NCBI GenBank assembly: GCA_900167215.1
Contig: FUZS01000003.1
Location: 124,001 to 188,000, forward strand
DNA length: 64,000 nt
Source: [Eubacterium] yurii
Lineage (GTDB): Bacteria > Bacillota > Clostridia > Peptostreptococcales > Filifactoraceae
Reading direction: 5' to 3'
The first letter of the stretch is position 1. Every line of letters begins with the position of its first letter. A program made the position numbers and the translations under genes. Of this stretch, positions 1-9,724 are shown piece by piece. The notes beneath the pieces are model-generated. The model saw only the letters and a list, made by a program, of their open reading frames with translations, did no database searches and was not told the DNA's origin.

Positions 1-2
1 TT

Positions 3-1523
3 CAGATACCTACAAATAAACCTATCAGAAGAGAAGATTTGAATGACTCTGTATACAAGAGTGAAGATGGTAAATTTAGAGCGGTAATACAAGAAATAAA
101 AGAAAGACACTCTTTAGGTCAACCGGTTCTTGTAGGTACAATCTCTATTGAAAATTCTGAAAAACTTTCTAATATGCTAAAAAGAGAAGGTATACAACAT
201 GAGGTATTAAATGCCAAAAATCACAAAAAAGAAGCGGAAATAGTAGCACAAGCAGGTAGATTCGGTCAAGTTACCATAGCTACAAATATGGCTGGTAGAG
301 GTACAGATATAATCCTGGGTGGTAATCCTGAATTTATGGCTGAAAGAGAAATGCTTAAGAGAGAATATGAAGAAGAATTGATAAATCAGGCAAAAGGTTA
401 TGCGACTACAGATGATGAAGAAATATTAAATGCCAGAAAAGTATATAGAGAGTTATTGGAAATAAAAAGAGAAGAACTGAAAGATGAACAACAAAGAGTC
501 ATTGATGCAGGTGGCTTGTGCATTGTAGGTACTGAAAGACATGAGTCAAGAAGAATTGACAATCAGCTCAGAGGTCGTTCTGGAAGACAGGGTGACCCTG
601 GAGCTTCAAAGTTTTTTATTTCACTTGAAGATGACCTTATGAGGTTATTCGGTTCTGAAAAAATGCAGGCAATGGTTGATAAACTTGGAATGGATGATGA
701 CACTCCAATTGAGGCCGGTATACTTTCAAAATCTATAGAAAATGCCCAAAAGAAAGTTGAAGGAAAAAACTTCGGAATAAGAAAATATGTCCTTGAGTAT
801 GACGATGTTATGAACAAGCAAAGGGAAATAATCTACAAGGAAAGAAGAAAGGTGCTTGAAGGTCAAAATATCAAGGAAGAAATTTCAGAAATGATAAAAA
901 AACAAATTCAAAAAGTCATTGATAAAACAATACCTGACAACTCAACTGCAGATGAATGGAATTTTGATAATATTAATCATAATCTTTCAGTACTCTTAAG
1001 ATTCCCTCTAAATATTGAACGTGACAATAATTTGGAAAAGGCTGAATTATTTGATAAGGTATTAGAAATTGCAAATGAAAAGTATCTTGAAAAAGAAAAT
1101 ACTATAGGTGAAGTCAATATGAGAGAAGTCGAAAGAATGATTTTGCTTCAAGTAGTAGATTCAAAATGGATGGATCATATTGATGCCATGGATCAGTTAA
1201 AACAAGGTATAGGTCTTAGAGCCATAGGGCAGGATAACCCTGTAAGAGCTTATCAAATAGAAGGTTTTGATATGTTCGACCAAATGATTGATTCTATTCA
1301 AGAAGATACTGTATCTTATCTTTTTGGCTTTGAAATCAAAAAAGAAGAAAATCTTGTAAGACATTCAGTGGTTGACATGGATGAACTACAAGAGCATAGT
1401 AGCGAAAATTTGGAAGAAGAAAAACAAAAACCTAAACAAGTAATAAATAAGAAAAATGTAGGAAGAAATGATCCTTGCCCTTGCGGTAGTGGAAAGAAAT
1501 ACAAAAATTGTTGTGGGAGATAA
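3..1523 (+). CDS. secA: SecA preprotein translocase ATPase, 3' part (5' end outside window)
   Basis: C-terminal 506 residues of SecA, the ATPase that drives preproteins through SecYEG. The open frame runs from the window edge (reading I-P-T-N-K-P, typical of SecA after the preprotein cross-linking domain), so the gene is cut by the window and not broken. Visible are the second nucleotide-binding domain with MAGRGTDIILGGNP and GTERHESRRIDNQLRGRSGR, the helical scaffold and wing region, and a C-terminal zinc motif (VGRNDPCPCGSGKKYKNCC) that binds SecB or ribosomes in other bacteria. prfB follows 2 nt after the stop, the usual Firmicute order. Confidence 0.97.
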   Translation, partial: QIPTNKPIRREDLNDSVYKSEDGKFRAVIQEIKERHSLGQPVLVGTISIENSEKLSNMLKREGIQHEVLNAKNHKKEAEIVAQAGRFGQVTIATNMAGRGTDIILGGNPEFMAEREMLKREYEEELINQAKGYATTDDEEILNARKVYRELLEIKREELKDEQQRVIDAGGLCIVGTERHESRRIDNQLRGRSGRQGDPGASKFFISLEDDLMRLFGSEKMQAMVDKLGMDDDTPIEAGILSKSIENAQKKVEGKNFGIRKYVLEYDDVMNKQREIIYKERRKVLEGQNIKEEISEMIKKQIQKVIDKTIPDNSTADEWNFDNINHNLSVLLRFPLNIERDNNLEKAELFDKVLEIANEKYLEKENTIGEVNMREVERMILLQVVDSKWMDHIDAMDQLKQGIGLRAIGQDNPVRAYQIEGFDMFDQMIDSIQEDTVSYLFGFEIKKEENLVRHSVVDMDELQEHSSENLEEEKQKPKQVINKKNVGRNDPCPCGSGKKYKNCCGR

Positions 1524-1525
1524 TA

Positions 1526-2624
1526 ATGCTTAATATTCAAGAACATAATGAAAAGATAAAAAACTTGGAAAGTACAATATCTAAGATAGGGGTGTCTCTT
1601 TGACATTGATAGTATAAAAAGAGAAAGTGAAGAACTCAAAAAAATAATATCTAAGCAAGATTTTTGGGATGATATGGAAAATGCTCAAAAAATATTAAAA
1701 AAATCAAAAAGCTTAGAAAAAAAGATTGAAGAGTATGAGATGGTAAAAAATAAGTTTGAAGATATATTAGTCTTATTCGATTTCGCATCTCAGGATTCTT
1801 CGTTTGAGGAGGAGCTTTCCAAAGAAATAGATCATTTGGAAAATATAACCGACTCTTTATCTACAAGTATTATGTTAAATGGACAATATGATGCAAACAA
1901 TGCGATTTTATCTGTGCACTCTGGTACAGGTGGGCTTGATGCTCAAGATTGGACTCAGATGTTATTAAGGATGTATACAAGATTTGCAAGTAATATGGGA
2001 TTTAAAATATACTATATTGATTTGCAACAAGATGAACAATCCGGAGTCAAATCAGCTACACTTAAGATAGATGGGGAAAATGCCTATGGATACCTAAAAT
2101 GTGAGAAAGGTGTCCATAGATTGGTTAGGATATCTCCTTTTGACTCTTCTGGTAAGAGACATACTTCATTTGCTTCTGTAGATGTATTACCTGAGCTTGA
2201 TGACAGTATTAAAGTCGAAATTAATCCTAAAGATTTGAAAGTAGATACCTATAGATCATCAGGTGCAGGTGGACAACATGTAAATAAGACAGAATCCGCA
2301 ATAAGAATAACACATATACCGACAGGTGTTGTAGTACAATGTCAAAATGAAAGGTCACAAATATCAAATAGAGAAACAGCAATGAAGATGTTGACTGCAA
2401 AATTGATAGAATTAAAAGAACTTGAGCATAAAGATAAAATTGAAGATATTCAAGGAAAATACTCGCAAATTGCTTGGGGCTCTCAAATTCGTTCTTATGT
2501 TTTTCAACCATATACAATGGTCAAAGATCATAGAACTAATTATGAGGTAGGCAATATAGATGGTGTTATGGATGGAGATATAATGCCTTTTATCAACGCA
2601 TATTTGGTTAATAAGACTGTGTAA
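1526..2624 (+). CDS. prfB: Peptide chain release factor 2 with programmed +1 frameshift
   Basis: RF2 ends translation at UAA and UGA. The gene starts at ATG 1526 and meets an in-frame TGA at 1601-1603 after 25 codons. Reading must slip +1 at CTT (1598-1600) and continue with GAC at 1602, giving a 365-residue product. The slippery CTTTGAC and an upstream GGGGTG SD-like segment (1589-1594) are the known RF2 autoregulation signal: low RF2 leaves UGA unread and promotes the shift. After the shift the protein has the anticodon-like SPF (in RISPFDSSGKRHTSF) and the catalytic GGQ (SSGAGGQHVNKTESA). An ATG-only gene caller starts at 1674 and loses the N-terminus. Confidence 0.96.
1589..1604 (+). promoter_or_regulatory. 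RF2 programmed frameshift signal
   Basis: Internal SD-like GGGGTG, then TCT, then the slippery CTT TGA C. The purine run ends about 5 nt before CTT, slightly farther than in the E. coli site, but the GGTG part can pair with the GGTG portion of the anti-SD complement. The known mechanism is +1 slippage of the Leu tRNA from CUU to UUU when the UGA is decoded slowly. Confidence 0.93.
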
Positions 2625-2640
2625 TGTAGAAAGAGTTTTT

Positions 2641-3420
2641 ATGAATGTTGAAACAGAAGCTATAATAATTAAGACTCAAAAGTATAAAGAATTTGATGAA
2701 ATTGTTACTGCTTTTACAAAAAAATTCGGAAAAATCAATATGTTTGCCCATTCGTCAAAAAAAGTAAAAAGCCCATTATTATCTGGAACTCAGTTATTTG
2801 GTCATGTCGATATGGAAATTGATTTAAGGGATAGCAGTTCAAGGCTTTTTTCTTCTAAGATTAAGAAAAGTTATTACAAATTCTCTGAAGATTTGCATAA
2901 GTATTACCTTGCAAGTTATTTATGTGAGATGATAGAAAAAACTCAACAGGAGAATATTACAGATATAAGGCTGTTTAACACTACTTTAGAGATTTTTGAC
3001 CATATTGAAAATTCAAAGGGCAAGATGAAATTGATACGCTTAATTTTTGAGCTTATTTTACTTAAAAATTTAGGGGTGTCTCCTCAGTTAGACCACTGTG
3101 TTTTTTGTGATACTAAAGATACAGAGATTTTAAAATATATAGATATATCTCAAGGAAGCACAGTATGTGATAACTGCGTAAAAAAAAGTATGATTTCTCA
3201 CCCATATAGGATGGACAGGAATTTAATAAGATTTATAAAGTACGTATATTCTAATGATTTAAGCAAGGTATTAGAAGTAAAAATTGCAGATATACTTTTA
3301 GATCAGTTAGACATATTTATTCAAAATTATATAAACTATCACTTGGGAACTTTGAATATTAATTCATATGCAATAGTAAAAGAGGAGGAAAAAATAAATG
3401 ATAACATTGGAAAAAATTGA
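2641..3420 (+). CDS. recO: DNA repair protein RecO
   Basis: 259 residues, normal length for RecO, which loads RecA on SSB-coated single strands with RecR. The N-terminal OB-fold starts with ETEAIIIKTQKYKEFDEIV, characteristic of RecO. A zinc-finger-like pair of CxxC motifs (HCVFC and VCDNC) lies in the middle, as in many RecO proteins. It begins 16 nt after prfB with AAAGAG as ribosome site. Its end overlaps the start of the next gene by 23 nt, and a GAGGAGG inside recO serves that gene, so the two are translationally linked. Confidence 0.94.
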   Translation: MNVETEAIIIKTQKYKEFDEIVTAFTKKFGKINMFAHSSKKVKSPLLSGTQLFGHVDMEIDLRDSSSRLFSSKIKKSYYKFSEDLHKYYLASYLCEMIEKTQQENITDIRLFNTTLEIFDHIENSKGKMKLIRLIFELILLKNLGVSPQLDHCVFCDTKDTEILKYIDISQGSTVCDNCVKKSMISHPYRMDRNLIRFIKYVYSNDLSKVLEVKIADILLDQLDIFIQNYINYHLGTLNINSYAIVKEEEKINDNIGKN

Positions 3421-3949
3421 TCAAGTTGTTGAAAGAACAGGGGTATCATATTCAAAAGCAAAACATGCATTGGAAAATGCAAATGGAAATGTAATAGATG
3501 CTATAATATTTCTTGAAGAGAATTCCAATTCATCTAATTTTTCAAAAAATGTAAATATTAAAAAGGATGAAGTTATAGCTACTTTGAAAGAATTAATTAG
3601 AAAGGGTAATGTTACAAAAATAATAGTTGAAAAAGAAGGCAAGACTTATTTGGAAGTACCTGTAAACATTGCCATATCTGCCGGAGCTCTTTCGATTTAT
3701 ATAGGAATAGTATTATTACCTGTAATTGCTTTGTTAGGGGTAGGCATGTATATCGGTAACTTTAAAATAAAAGTTATTAAAGATGACGGTAGTAAAGTAG
3801 ATGTAAATGAAGAAACTCAAAAGAGAATCTTACTTTTGAAAGGTAAGACAGACAATAAAGTAAACGAAGAAAAAACTGAAGATGATGAGATTATCGATCT
3901 TACTCATACTGTAGTAAATGATAAAGATGACAAAAATAATGAAGAATAA
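3398..3949 (+). CDS. DUF4342-type protein with UBA-like N-terminus and one membrane segment
   Basis: 183 residues. The N-terminal 45 residues look like a UBA/TS-N helical bundle (IDQVVERTGVSYSKAKHAL then NGNVIDAIIFLEEN). A DUF4342-like middle follows (VTKIIVEKEGKTYLEVPVN), then one hydrophobic segment at about residues 92-112 and a charged acidic tail. The family has no established function; the tail suggests a cytosolic interaction region anchored at the membrane. It is the last gene of the secA-prfB-recO run and is followed by a terminator. Start chosen from GAGGAGG 11 nt upstream, inside recO. Confidence 0.8.
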   Translation: MITLEKIDQVVERTGVSYSKAKHALENANGNVIDAIIFLEENSNSSNFSKNVNIKKDEVIATLKELIRKGNVTKIIVEKEGKTYLEVPVNIAISAGALSIYIGIVLLPVIALLGVGMYIGNFKIKVIKDDGSKVDVNEETQKRILLLKGKTDNKVNEEKTEDDEIIDLTHTVVNDKDDKNNEE

Positions 3950-3956
3950 TAATAGA

Positions 3957-3998
3957 AAAAATCACAACTATCAACTTATTTGACAGTTGTGATTTTTT
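3957..3998. terminator. Bidirectional intrinsic terminator between DUF4342 gene and glyS
   Basis: Inverted repeat ATCACAACTATCA (3961-3973) with TGACAGTTGTGAT (3981-3993). It is followed by T6 on the + strand, and by T5-6 on the - strand. One A-C mismatch on + becomes a G-U pair on -. It serves two convergent operons. Confidence 0.88.
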
Positions 3999-4021
3999 AG
4001 GTTCTATAAATATTATATTGT

Positions 4022-6085
4022 TTATACTACAATCTTTGAGAAATCAGCAATTTCAAAGATCATACTTTTTAAAGAATTAATCAATAACAACCTGTTATTC
4101 CTTATCTTATCATCTTCTACCATTATCATTACATTATCAAAGAAGTCATTGATGTCTTTTGTCATTGAAGACAGTCCGCCTAAAGACTCTATATACTTCA
4201 ATTCAGAATTTAAATTTTCAACTACAGGTAGTGTTTTTAAATATTTAGAATATACTTGTTTTTCCTCATTTTGATCAAATAACTGAGTATCTATTTTTTT
4301 ACTTATATCAGTTTCCTTAGATATATTGTAAACTCTTATAAATGTATTTAAATTCAAAATATTATCTGAATTAGAAAGCCACTTTTCAAGCTGTACTGCT
4401 TTTTCATAAGTTTTGTATACTGTAGAAATATCGTCAATTACTGCATCAACTACATCATATCTTATCTTTTTATCAAGTAAAATATTTTTAAGTCTTAATT
4501 TCATAAAATCCAAAATTTCAAGATAAACTTCTTCAAAATTAAACTCTATCTTATCCTTATACTCATTCAATGCTATTTTTATTAGTTCTTCAGTTGATAA
4601 TAAAAGTTTATTTTCTATTAAGGTGTTAAGTATTCCAAGAGCAGTTCTTCTTAAGGCATAAGGATCTTGAGAACCGGTAGGTTTTATTCCAACTGCAAAA
4701 AATCCTGCCATAGCATCGAATTTATCAGCTAAGCTTAATACTATACCTAATTTTGACTTAGCTACTTCATCTCCTGAAAATCGAGGTAAGTAGTGTTCAA
4801 ATATTGCATAAGAAATTTCTTCTTTTTCTTCCGAAATATTTGCGTAGTAATATCCCATTATACCTTGCAACTCTGTAAATTCAAATACCATAGATGTTGT
4901 AAGGTCAGCCTTGCATAAATAAGCTGCTCTTTGAGCGTCAGATTCATTAACATTTAAAAGTTTGGCAAATGATTTTGAAATTGACTGTAGCCTTTGCATT
5001 TTATCATACATAGTACCAAGCTTTTCATGATATACAATAGTGTTTAATCTTTCAACATACTCTTCTAATTTTTTTGAGCTATCTTGCTCGTAGAAGAACT
5101 TTGCATCTGATAGTCGAGCATCAAGGACTTTTTCATTTCCTTTTCTGACATTTTCTATCATATAGCCATCGCCATTTCTGACTGTAATAAATTTATTTAC
5201 AAGATTTCCGTTTTTATCAAGAACAGGGAAATATCTTTGATGTTCTTTCATAGGAGTTATTATAGTTTCTTTCGGGAGTTTAAGATACTCTTGTTTAAAC
5301 TGACCATAAAGGGCAGTAGGGTATTCCACTATATAGTTAACCTCTTCCAATAAATCTTCATCTTCCATATAAGTAGAATTTAGGTCTTCAGCTACTTTTT
5401 CAATTTGATTTCTTATAAGCTCTCTTCTTTTTTCGTCATCTAAAATAACATAATTTTCTTCTAATATTTTTTCATATTCTTCTATCGAAGGAACTTCAAT
5501 ATAGCTTTTGCCTAAAAATCTATGTCCTCTTGTAAGATTTGAAGCTTTTAGATTGAACATTTCAAGTTCTGGAACTTCACTTCCATATAAACAAAGTATC
5601 CATCTTATAGGTCTTATAAACTTTATCTTATTTCCTCCCCATCTCATAGGTTTTGGAAATGATAAATTATCTATCATCTGTTCAAAAATTTCTTTTAAAT
5701 ACGACTTTGTATCCAAAGATTCCAATTTTTTTTCAACATAAACATATTCTTCATTTCCATTTTTGACAAATCTTATATCATCTATTGATACATTTTTGCT
5801 TTTTAAAAAGCCAGAAAGAGCTTTTGAAGGATTGTTATTTTCATCAAAGGCTATTTTTTTTGAAGGCCCTTTTATTTCTTCTATACTTTCATTTTGTTTG
5901 TCAGAAAGTTTATTTATAAATATTGAAAATCTTCTTGGTGTTGATTTTATATTTATAGAATCAAAAGAAATTCTGAGTTCTTTTAATTTTTTTTCGAGGA
6001 AAGATTTCATTGATTTTTTCGTAGATGAAATAAATCTGGCAGGTATCTCCTCTGTACCAAGCTCCAAAAGTAAATCTTTATCCAT
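4022..6085 (-). CDS. glyS: Glycyl-tRNA synthetase beta subunit
   Basis: 687 residues, full length for the beta subunit of the alpha2beta2 bacterial GlyRS; this subunit supplies tRNA binding. Starts MDKDLLLELGTEEIPARF, the family hallmark, and carries GHRFLG, KEHQRYFPV and GSQDPYALRRTALGI blocks; the C-terminal anticodon-binding region is present. The ATG directly abuts the glyQ stop codon, with GAGGAGG inside the end of glyQ as ribosome site, so the two subunits are translationally coupled. Confidence 0.98.
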   Translation of the reverse strand: MDKDLLLELGTEEIPARFISSTKKSMKSFLEKKLKELRISFDSINIKSTPRRFSIFINKLSDKQNESIEEIKGPSKKIAFDENNNPSKALSGFLKSKNVSIDDIRFVKNGNEEYVYVEKKLESLDTKSYLKEIFEQMIDNLSFPKPMRWGGNKIKFIRPIRWILCLYGSEVPELEMFNLKASNLTRGHRFLGKSYIEVPSIEEYEKILEENYVILDDEKRRELIRNQIEKVAEDLNSTYMEDEDLLEEVNYIVEYPTALYGQFKQEYLKLPKETIITPMKEHQRYFPVLDKNGNLVNKFITVRNGDGYMIENVRKGNEKVLDARLSDAKFFYEQDSSKKLEEYVERLNTIVYHEKLGTMYDKMQRLQSISKSFAKLLNVNESDAQRAAYLCKADLTTSMVFEFTELQGIMGYYYANISEEKEEISYAIFEHYLPRFSGDEVAKSKLGIVLSLADKFDAMAGFFAVGIKPTGSQDPYALRRTALGILNTLIENKLLLSTEELIKIALNEYKDKIEFNFEEVYLEILDFMKLRLKNILLDKKIRYDVVDAVIDDISTVYKTYEKAVQLEKWLSNSDNILNLNTFIRVYNISKETDISKKIDTQLFDQNEEKQVYSKYLKTLPVVENLNSELKYIESLGGLSSMTKDINDFFDNVMIMVEDDKIRNNRLLLINSLKSMIFEIADFSKIVV

Positions 6086-6979
6086 CTATTTAACCTCCTC
6101 AAAAATTTTTTCCAACTTCATTAATGGATACCCCATAGATTCTCTTTGTGCAACATAAGCTGATGCAAGTTTTTTTGCCATATTCCTTACCCTTGCTATA
6201 TATGAAGCTCTTTGACTCACTCCAATAGCACCTTTTGCATCTAAGAGATTAAAAGTATGAGATGTCTTTAAAATATAATCGTATGCAGGTAAGACCAATC
6301 CCTTTTCAACAAGTTTTGTAGCTTCTTTTTCATATGTGTCAAATAAAGTGTACAACATCTGTATATCAGATTCTTCAAAAGAATATACTGAATGCTCATA
6401 TTCAGCTTTTTTAAATATATCTCCATATTTTATATTGTCAGTATAATCTATATCAAATACATTATCCTTTTCTTGTAAGAAAAGTGCAATTCTTTCCAAT
6501 CCGTAAGTAAGCTCTGCAGATTCTATCTCACAGTCTATAGCTCCAACTTGTTGAAAATAAGTAAATTGCGTTATTTCCATACCGTCAAGCCAAACTTCCC
6601 AACCTAATCCCCATGCACCAAATGTTGAGTTTTCCCAATTATCCTCAACAAATCTTATATCATGTTCAAGAGGATTGATTCCTATTGCTTCTAATGATTT
6701 TAAGTATAGGTCTTGTATATCATTTGGTGACGGTTTTAATATTACCTGAAATTGATGATGTTGGTACAGTCTGTTAGGATTTTCTCCATATCTTGCGTCG
6801 GCAGGTCGTCTTGAGGGCTCTACATAGCATACTCTCCACGGTTCTTTTCCTAATGAACGCAAAAAAGTATTGGGATTTAATGTTCCTGCACCTTTTTCGC
6901 TGTCGTAAGATTGCACCAGTATACAGCCCTTTTCAGACCAATAGGACTGCAATCTTAACACCATATCTTGAAAATTCAT
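6086..6979 (-). CDS. glyQ: Glycyl-tRNA synthetase alpha subunit
   Basis: 297 residues, the catalytic class II subunit. [14 protein letters not shown] at the start and [34 protein letters not shown] and [14 protein letters not shown] are diagnostic. The start is fixed by homology (MNFQD), yet no SD lies immediately before it. The nearest AAGGAGAG is about 33 nt upstream and serves an 8-codon reading frame that ends 3 nt before this ATG (see separate entry). It is followed without a gap by glyS. Probably cotranscribed with the GNAT gene 55 nt upstream. Confidence 0.98.
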   Translation of the reverse strand: MNFQDMVLRLQSYWSEKGCILVQSYDSEKGAGTLNPNTFLRSLGKEPWRVCYVEPSRRPADARYGENPNRLYQHHQFQVILKPSPNDIQDLYLKSLEAIGINPLEHDIRFVEDNWENSTFGAWGLGWEVWLDGMEITQFTYFQQVGAIDCEIESAELTYGLERIALFLQEKDNVFDIDYTDNIKYGDIFKKAEYEHSVYSFEESDIQMLYTLFDTYEKEATKLVEKGLVLPAYDYILKTSHTFNLLDAKGAIGVSQRASYIARVRNMAKKLASAYVAQRESMGYPLMKLEKIFEEVK

Positions 6980-6982
6980 TTT

Positions 6983-7009
6983 TTATAATTCGTATGATAA
7001 AAATATCAT
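6983..7009 (-). CDS. Possible 8-codon leader ORF before glyQ, overlapping a hairpin
   Basis: ATG at 7009 follows AAGGAGAG with short spacing and reads M-I-F-L-S-Y-E-L-stop, in frame with and 3 nt before glyQ. The same bases form a perfect 8-bp hairpin, GTATGATA (7011-7004) with TATCATAC (6999-6992) and a TTTT loop. Either the peptide is translated and couples to glyQ, or the hairpin folds the spacer out and brings the SD within about 12 nt of the glyQ ATG. Confidence 0.4.
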   Translation of the reverse strand: MIFLSYEL

Positions 7010-7034
7010 ACTCTCCTTTCTACGAAAATTAAAT

Positions 7035-7814
7035 TTACCTTATTCTTGTAGCTTGTTTATAGTGTATACTATATAATTTTTGAAATAGATGGTTATTGTA
7101 AAAAAGCTCTGTAGCATTTTCATTTGATAAAAAAACCTCTGCCAAAACAAGATTGGCTTCTTTTTTCAAACAGTGAGTAAGTAAGCTAAATAACATTTTT
7201 GAGCTATATCCTAAACCTCTATATTTTTTTGAAATCACGATATCTTTGATTACTACTACATCTTCCTGTCTTGTAAAAAATGCCTGTCCAATCAACTTTC
7301 CGCCTTCAACTAAAGAAAGATAGTGTTTCTCAAAAGGAATTAATTTGACAACATTCTTAAACAAATATGCTTCCTCCCTTGAAAACTCCTTTAGCATTGA
7401 ATAATCTTCAAAAAAGCCCTCTTCTTCAAAGCTAATTTCTTCAACATAGATTCCATTCTCATTGAAATCTGCATATCTAAAGAGTTCTTCTTTTTTTCCG
7501 TTTAATGAACAACCTAAAACTATGCTGGTTTCGACCTTATCAAAATTATTCGAAAATAGCATTCTGTCAAGTCTCTCATAATTTTCTTGACGTACTATCC
7601 TATATATAGGAAAAATTTCATGTTCAAGTAAAAAATTGTTTATGGCAAGTATTTTTTCTTTTAAAATTTCATCTTCTTTTTCATATAGCGGAAATATACA
7701 ATTGTCATATAATTGTAATCCACCGTACTTCATGATAAATCCGCATATATTTGTAGTGTAGGGTGATAATGAAGAATTTAAAAAATATTCTTCATATATT
7801 TCTTTTACTAACAT
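7035..7814 (-). CDS. GNAT-family N-acetyltransferase
   Basis: 259 residues from the second Met (MLVKEIYEEY). That ATG sits behind AAAGAGGT, whereas the upstream ATG at 7835 overlaps this SD and has none of its own. The C-terminal half carries the GNAT acetyl-CoA signature (VVIKDIVISKKYRGLGYSSK, with the R/Q-x-x-G-x-G/A-like YRGLGYSS loop) followed by LAEVFLSNENATELFYNNH, typical of motif B. The N-terminal half (about 130 residues) is family-specific and unrecognised. It lies 35 nt after selB and before glyQ in one transcription direction. Substrate unknown. Confidence 0.82.
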   Translation of the reverse strand: MLVKEIYEEYFLNSSLSPYTTNICGFIMKYGGLQLYDNCIFPLYEKEDEILKEKILAINNFLLEHEIFPIYRIVRQENYERLDRMLFSNNFDKVETSIVLGCSLNGKKEELFRYADFNENGIYVEEISFEEEGFFEDYSMLKEFSREEAYLFKNVVKLIPFEKHYLSLVEGGKLIGQAFFTRQEDVVVIKDIVISKKYRGLGYSSKMLFSLLTHCLKKEANLVLAEVFLSNENATELFYNNHLFQKLYSIHYKQATRIR

Positions 7815-7849
7815 ATAGACCTCTTTGAAAATCAAATGTAAGATAACAG

Positions 7850-9724
7850 TTAACCATTATACAACTTTATTCTATAATTATCAAATCTCTTAGTTATTTT
7901 TTTTGAGTCAAAAAACTCTAATATTAATACCGCATTATTTCTTGAAACATTAAACTCGCCTTTAAAATCTGAAATTGTAAGTTTTTCATTATTTAAAAAG
8001 TGATTTTTAATAAATGATAAATAGGTATTGTAGGTTTCTTTAGATATAATGTGAGTCTTGTCAATTATTACAAATAAATCAGATAAATCATTATATAGTA
8101 TCTCTCTAAGTAAGTTATTAGCTCCTATCAAATCACTCAAAGATATAATAGAAGTTGAATTTCTTATTTTTTCGATTAAGTCTAAATGATTTTTTGTGAA
8201 ATTATCATTAGGCTTAGAGTCGCATTTTAAAACTATCCTATTATTTCTTGATTTTATATTAATTTTATTTAATATTTCGTTTATTATTATAGGATTAATA
8301 TAGTTAAAATTTGAATAAATAATATTAAGGCTCATGGCAACTCTAAACTTATATTTATTTGTAAATTCAGATATAATCTGTCTAATCTTTTCAACAAGTT
8401 TTGTATAATAATCTAATTTTAAAATATAAAAATTATTTGAATTTTCAAGTTTTCCAAGATAAACTATATATTTTTTTTCTTTGAAATAGTGTGTAATTTC
8501 TGCTTTTTTTTCTTTTGAAAAGCAAAGATATTCTTCCAAATAATTGCTTTCAATTATTTTCTTTGAGTGAATCAATGATAAAAAAATAAGCCTATCAATA
8601 TCTTTCGAACCTAAGTCATTGATTAGGGTTAAGGACTCATCATCATATTTCGAAAATTTGTAAGATAGAGGATTTACAATTATCCCTCCTGTAATAATAT
8701 CTCCAAGTGTATTTAGAATAATCATATCATCTTTTACAAAGCATAGATGATCCTCTTTTAATCTTAATTGTATAAGTTCATAATTTTTAGAATTCCTATT
8801 TTTTTTTATAAAAACTATACTTGCATTTAACTTATTTGTACCGATTAGTAGCTTTACTTTCTCATAATTTTTTAAATTTTCTAATTCTTTTGTAGAATGT
8901 ACCCATGCCTCAAAGACATCTCCACAATACAGATTTTCTGAAGTACTTAATACATCTCCTCTATTTACATCATCTACAGAAATTTTGGGTAGGTTCAATG
9001 CTACTCTTGAATAACGCTCAATTTTATCATGATTTTTTTTATGAGTCTCAATGATACGTATTTTTGACCTCAATTTTTTAGGATATATGGTGACTTCCTG
9101 CCCTAAATGAAAAGAGCCGTTTAATAGATTTCCAGATATCACTGTCCCATACCCATTTATAGAAAATGAATTGTCAATTTTTACAATATCATAAGGAAGA
9201 ACTTGTTTGAAACTTATGTTACGAGAAAAATCAGAAATTGTCTGTTTAAGTCGATTCAAAGGAGTAGAGTAGTCAATTTCAAGTATCTTTATATTATTGA
9301 TATTTGACTTTTCTATCAGTTTGTTAACTTGCATAAGAGTATGTGTCAAATCTTCTTCTGTTGCTAAATCAATCTTTGTGATTGCAATAATCAAATTATC
9401 TATTGATGAATACTCTATAATTTTAAAATGTTCTATAGTCTGATGACATACACCATCAACTGCTGATACCACAAGAATTGATATATTAGAATTTAATATA
9501 CCGCATATGGTATTTTTCAGATAATCTTTATGCCCAGGCACATCTATAATACTTACATTCAAGTTGTCAATTAGAATAAAAGAATAGCCTAAGTCAATTG
9601 TTATATTCCTTTGCAACTCTTCCTTATGATGCATTGTATTTTTTCCGGTTAATTTTTCTATTAAATATGTCTTTCCATGATCTATATGACCTGCAGTAGA
9701 TAAAATTATATTCATTTTTCTCAT
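7850..9724 (-). CDS. selB: Selenocysteine-specific elongation factor SelB
   Basis: 624 residues. It delivers Sec-tRNA(Sec) to UGA codons marked by a SECIS hairpin. N-terminal GTPase with AGHIDHGKT (P-loop), DVPGHKDY (G3) and ITKID (G4), followed by EF-Tu-like beta domains (SINGYGTVISGNLLNG) and a long C-terminal winged-helix region that reads the SECIS. It overlaps selA by ATGA, indicating coupling; MNIIL three codons further is an alternative start. No tRNA(Sec) gene was seen nearby. Confidence 0.97.
   Translation of the reverse strand: MRKMNIILSTAGHIDHGKTYLIEKLTGKNTMHHKEELQRNITIDLGYSFILIDNLNVSIIDVPGHKDYLKNTICGILNSNISILVVSAVDGVCHQTIEHFKIIEYSSIDNLIIAITKIDLATEEDLTHTLMQVNKLIEKSNINNIKILEIDYSTPLNRLKQTISDFSRNISFKQVLPYDIVKIDNSFSINGYGTVISGNLLNGSFHLGQEVTIYPKKLRSKIRIIETHKKNHDKIERYSRVALNLPKISVDDVNRGDVLSTSENLYCGDVFEAWVHSTKELENLKNYEKVKLLIGTNKLNASIVFIKKNRNSKNYELIQLRLKEDHLCFVKDDMIILNTLGDIITGGIIVNPLSYKFSKYDDESLTLINDLGSKDIDRLIFLSLIHSKKIIESNYLEEYLCFSKEKKAEITHYFKEKKYIVYLGKLENSNNFYILKLDYYTKLVEKIRQIISEFTNKYKFRVAMSLNIIYSNFNYINPIIINEILNKINIKSRNNRIVLKCDSKPNDNFTKNHLDLIEKIRNSTSIISLSDLIGANNLLREILYNDLSDLFVIIDKTHIISKETYNTYLSFIKNHFLNNEKLTISDFKGEFNVSRNNAVLILEFFDSKKITKRFDNYRIKLYNG

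Noticed and set aside
563-817. 84-codon minus-strand ORF inside secA, and similar antisense ORFs in most genes
   Set aside because: They lie wholly within well-identified genes, have no SD, and show Ser/Phe/Ile-rich shadow composition.
1598-1604. prfB read as a pseudogene because of the internal stop
   Set aside because: The stop sits at the classic RF2 frameshift site and both parts are intact.
5763-6158. 131-codon plus-strand ORF opposite glyS/glyQ
   Set aside because: Spans the junction of two conserved genes on the other strand; product is low-complexity and unsupported.
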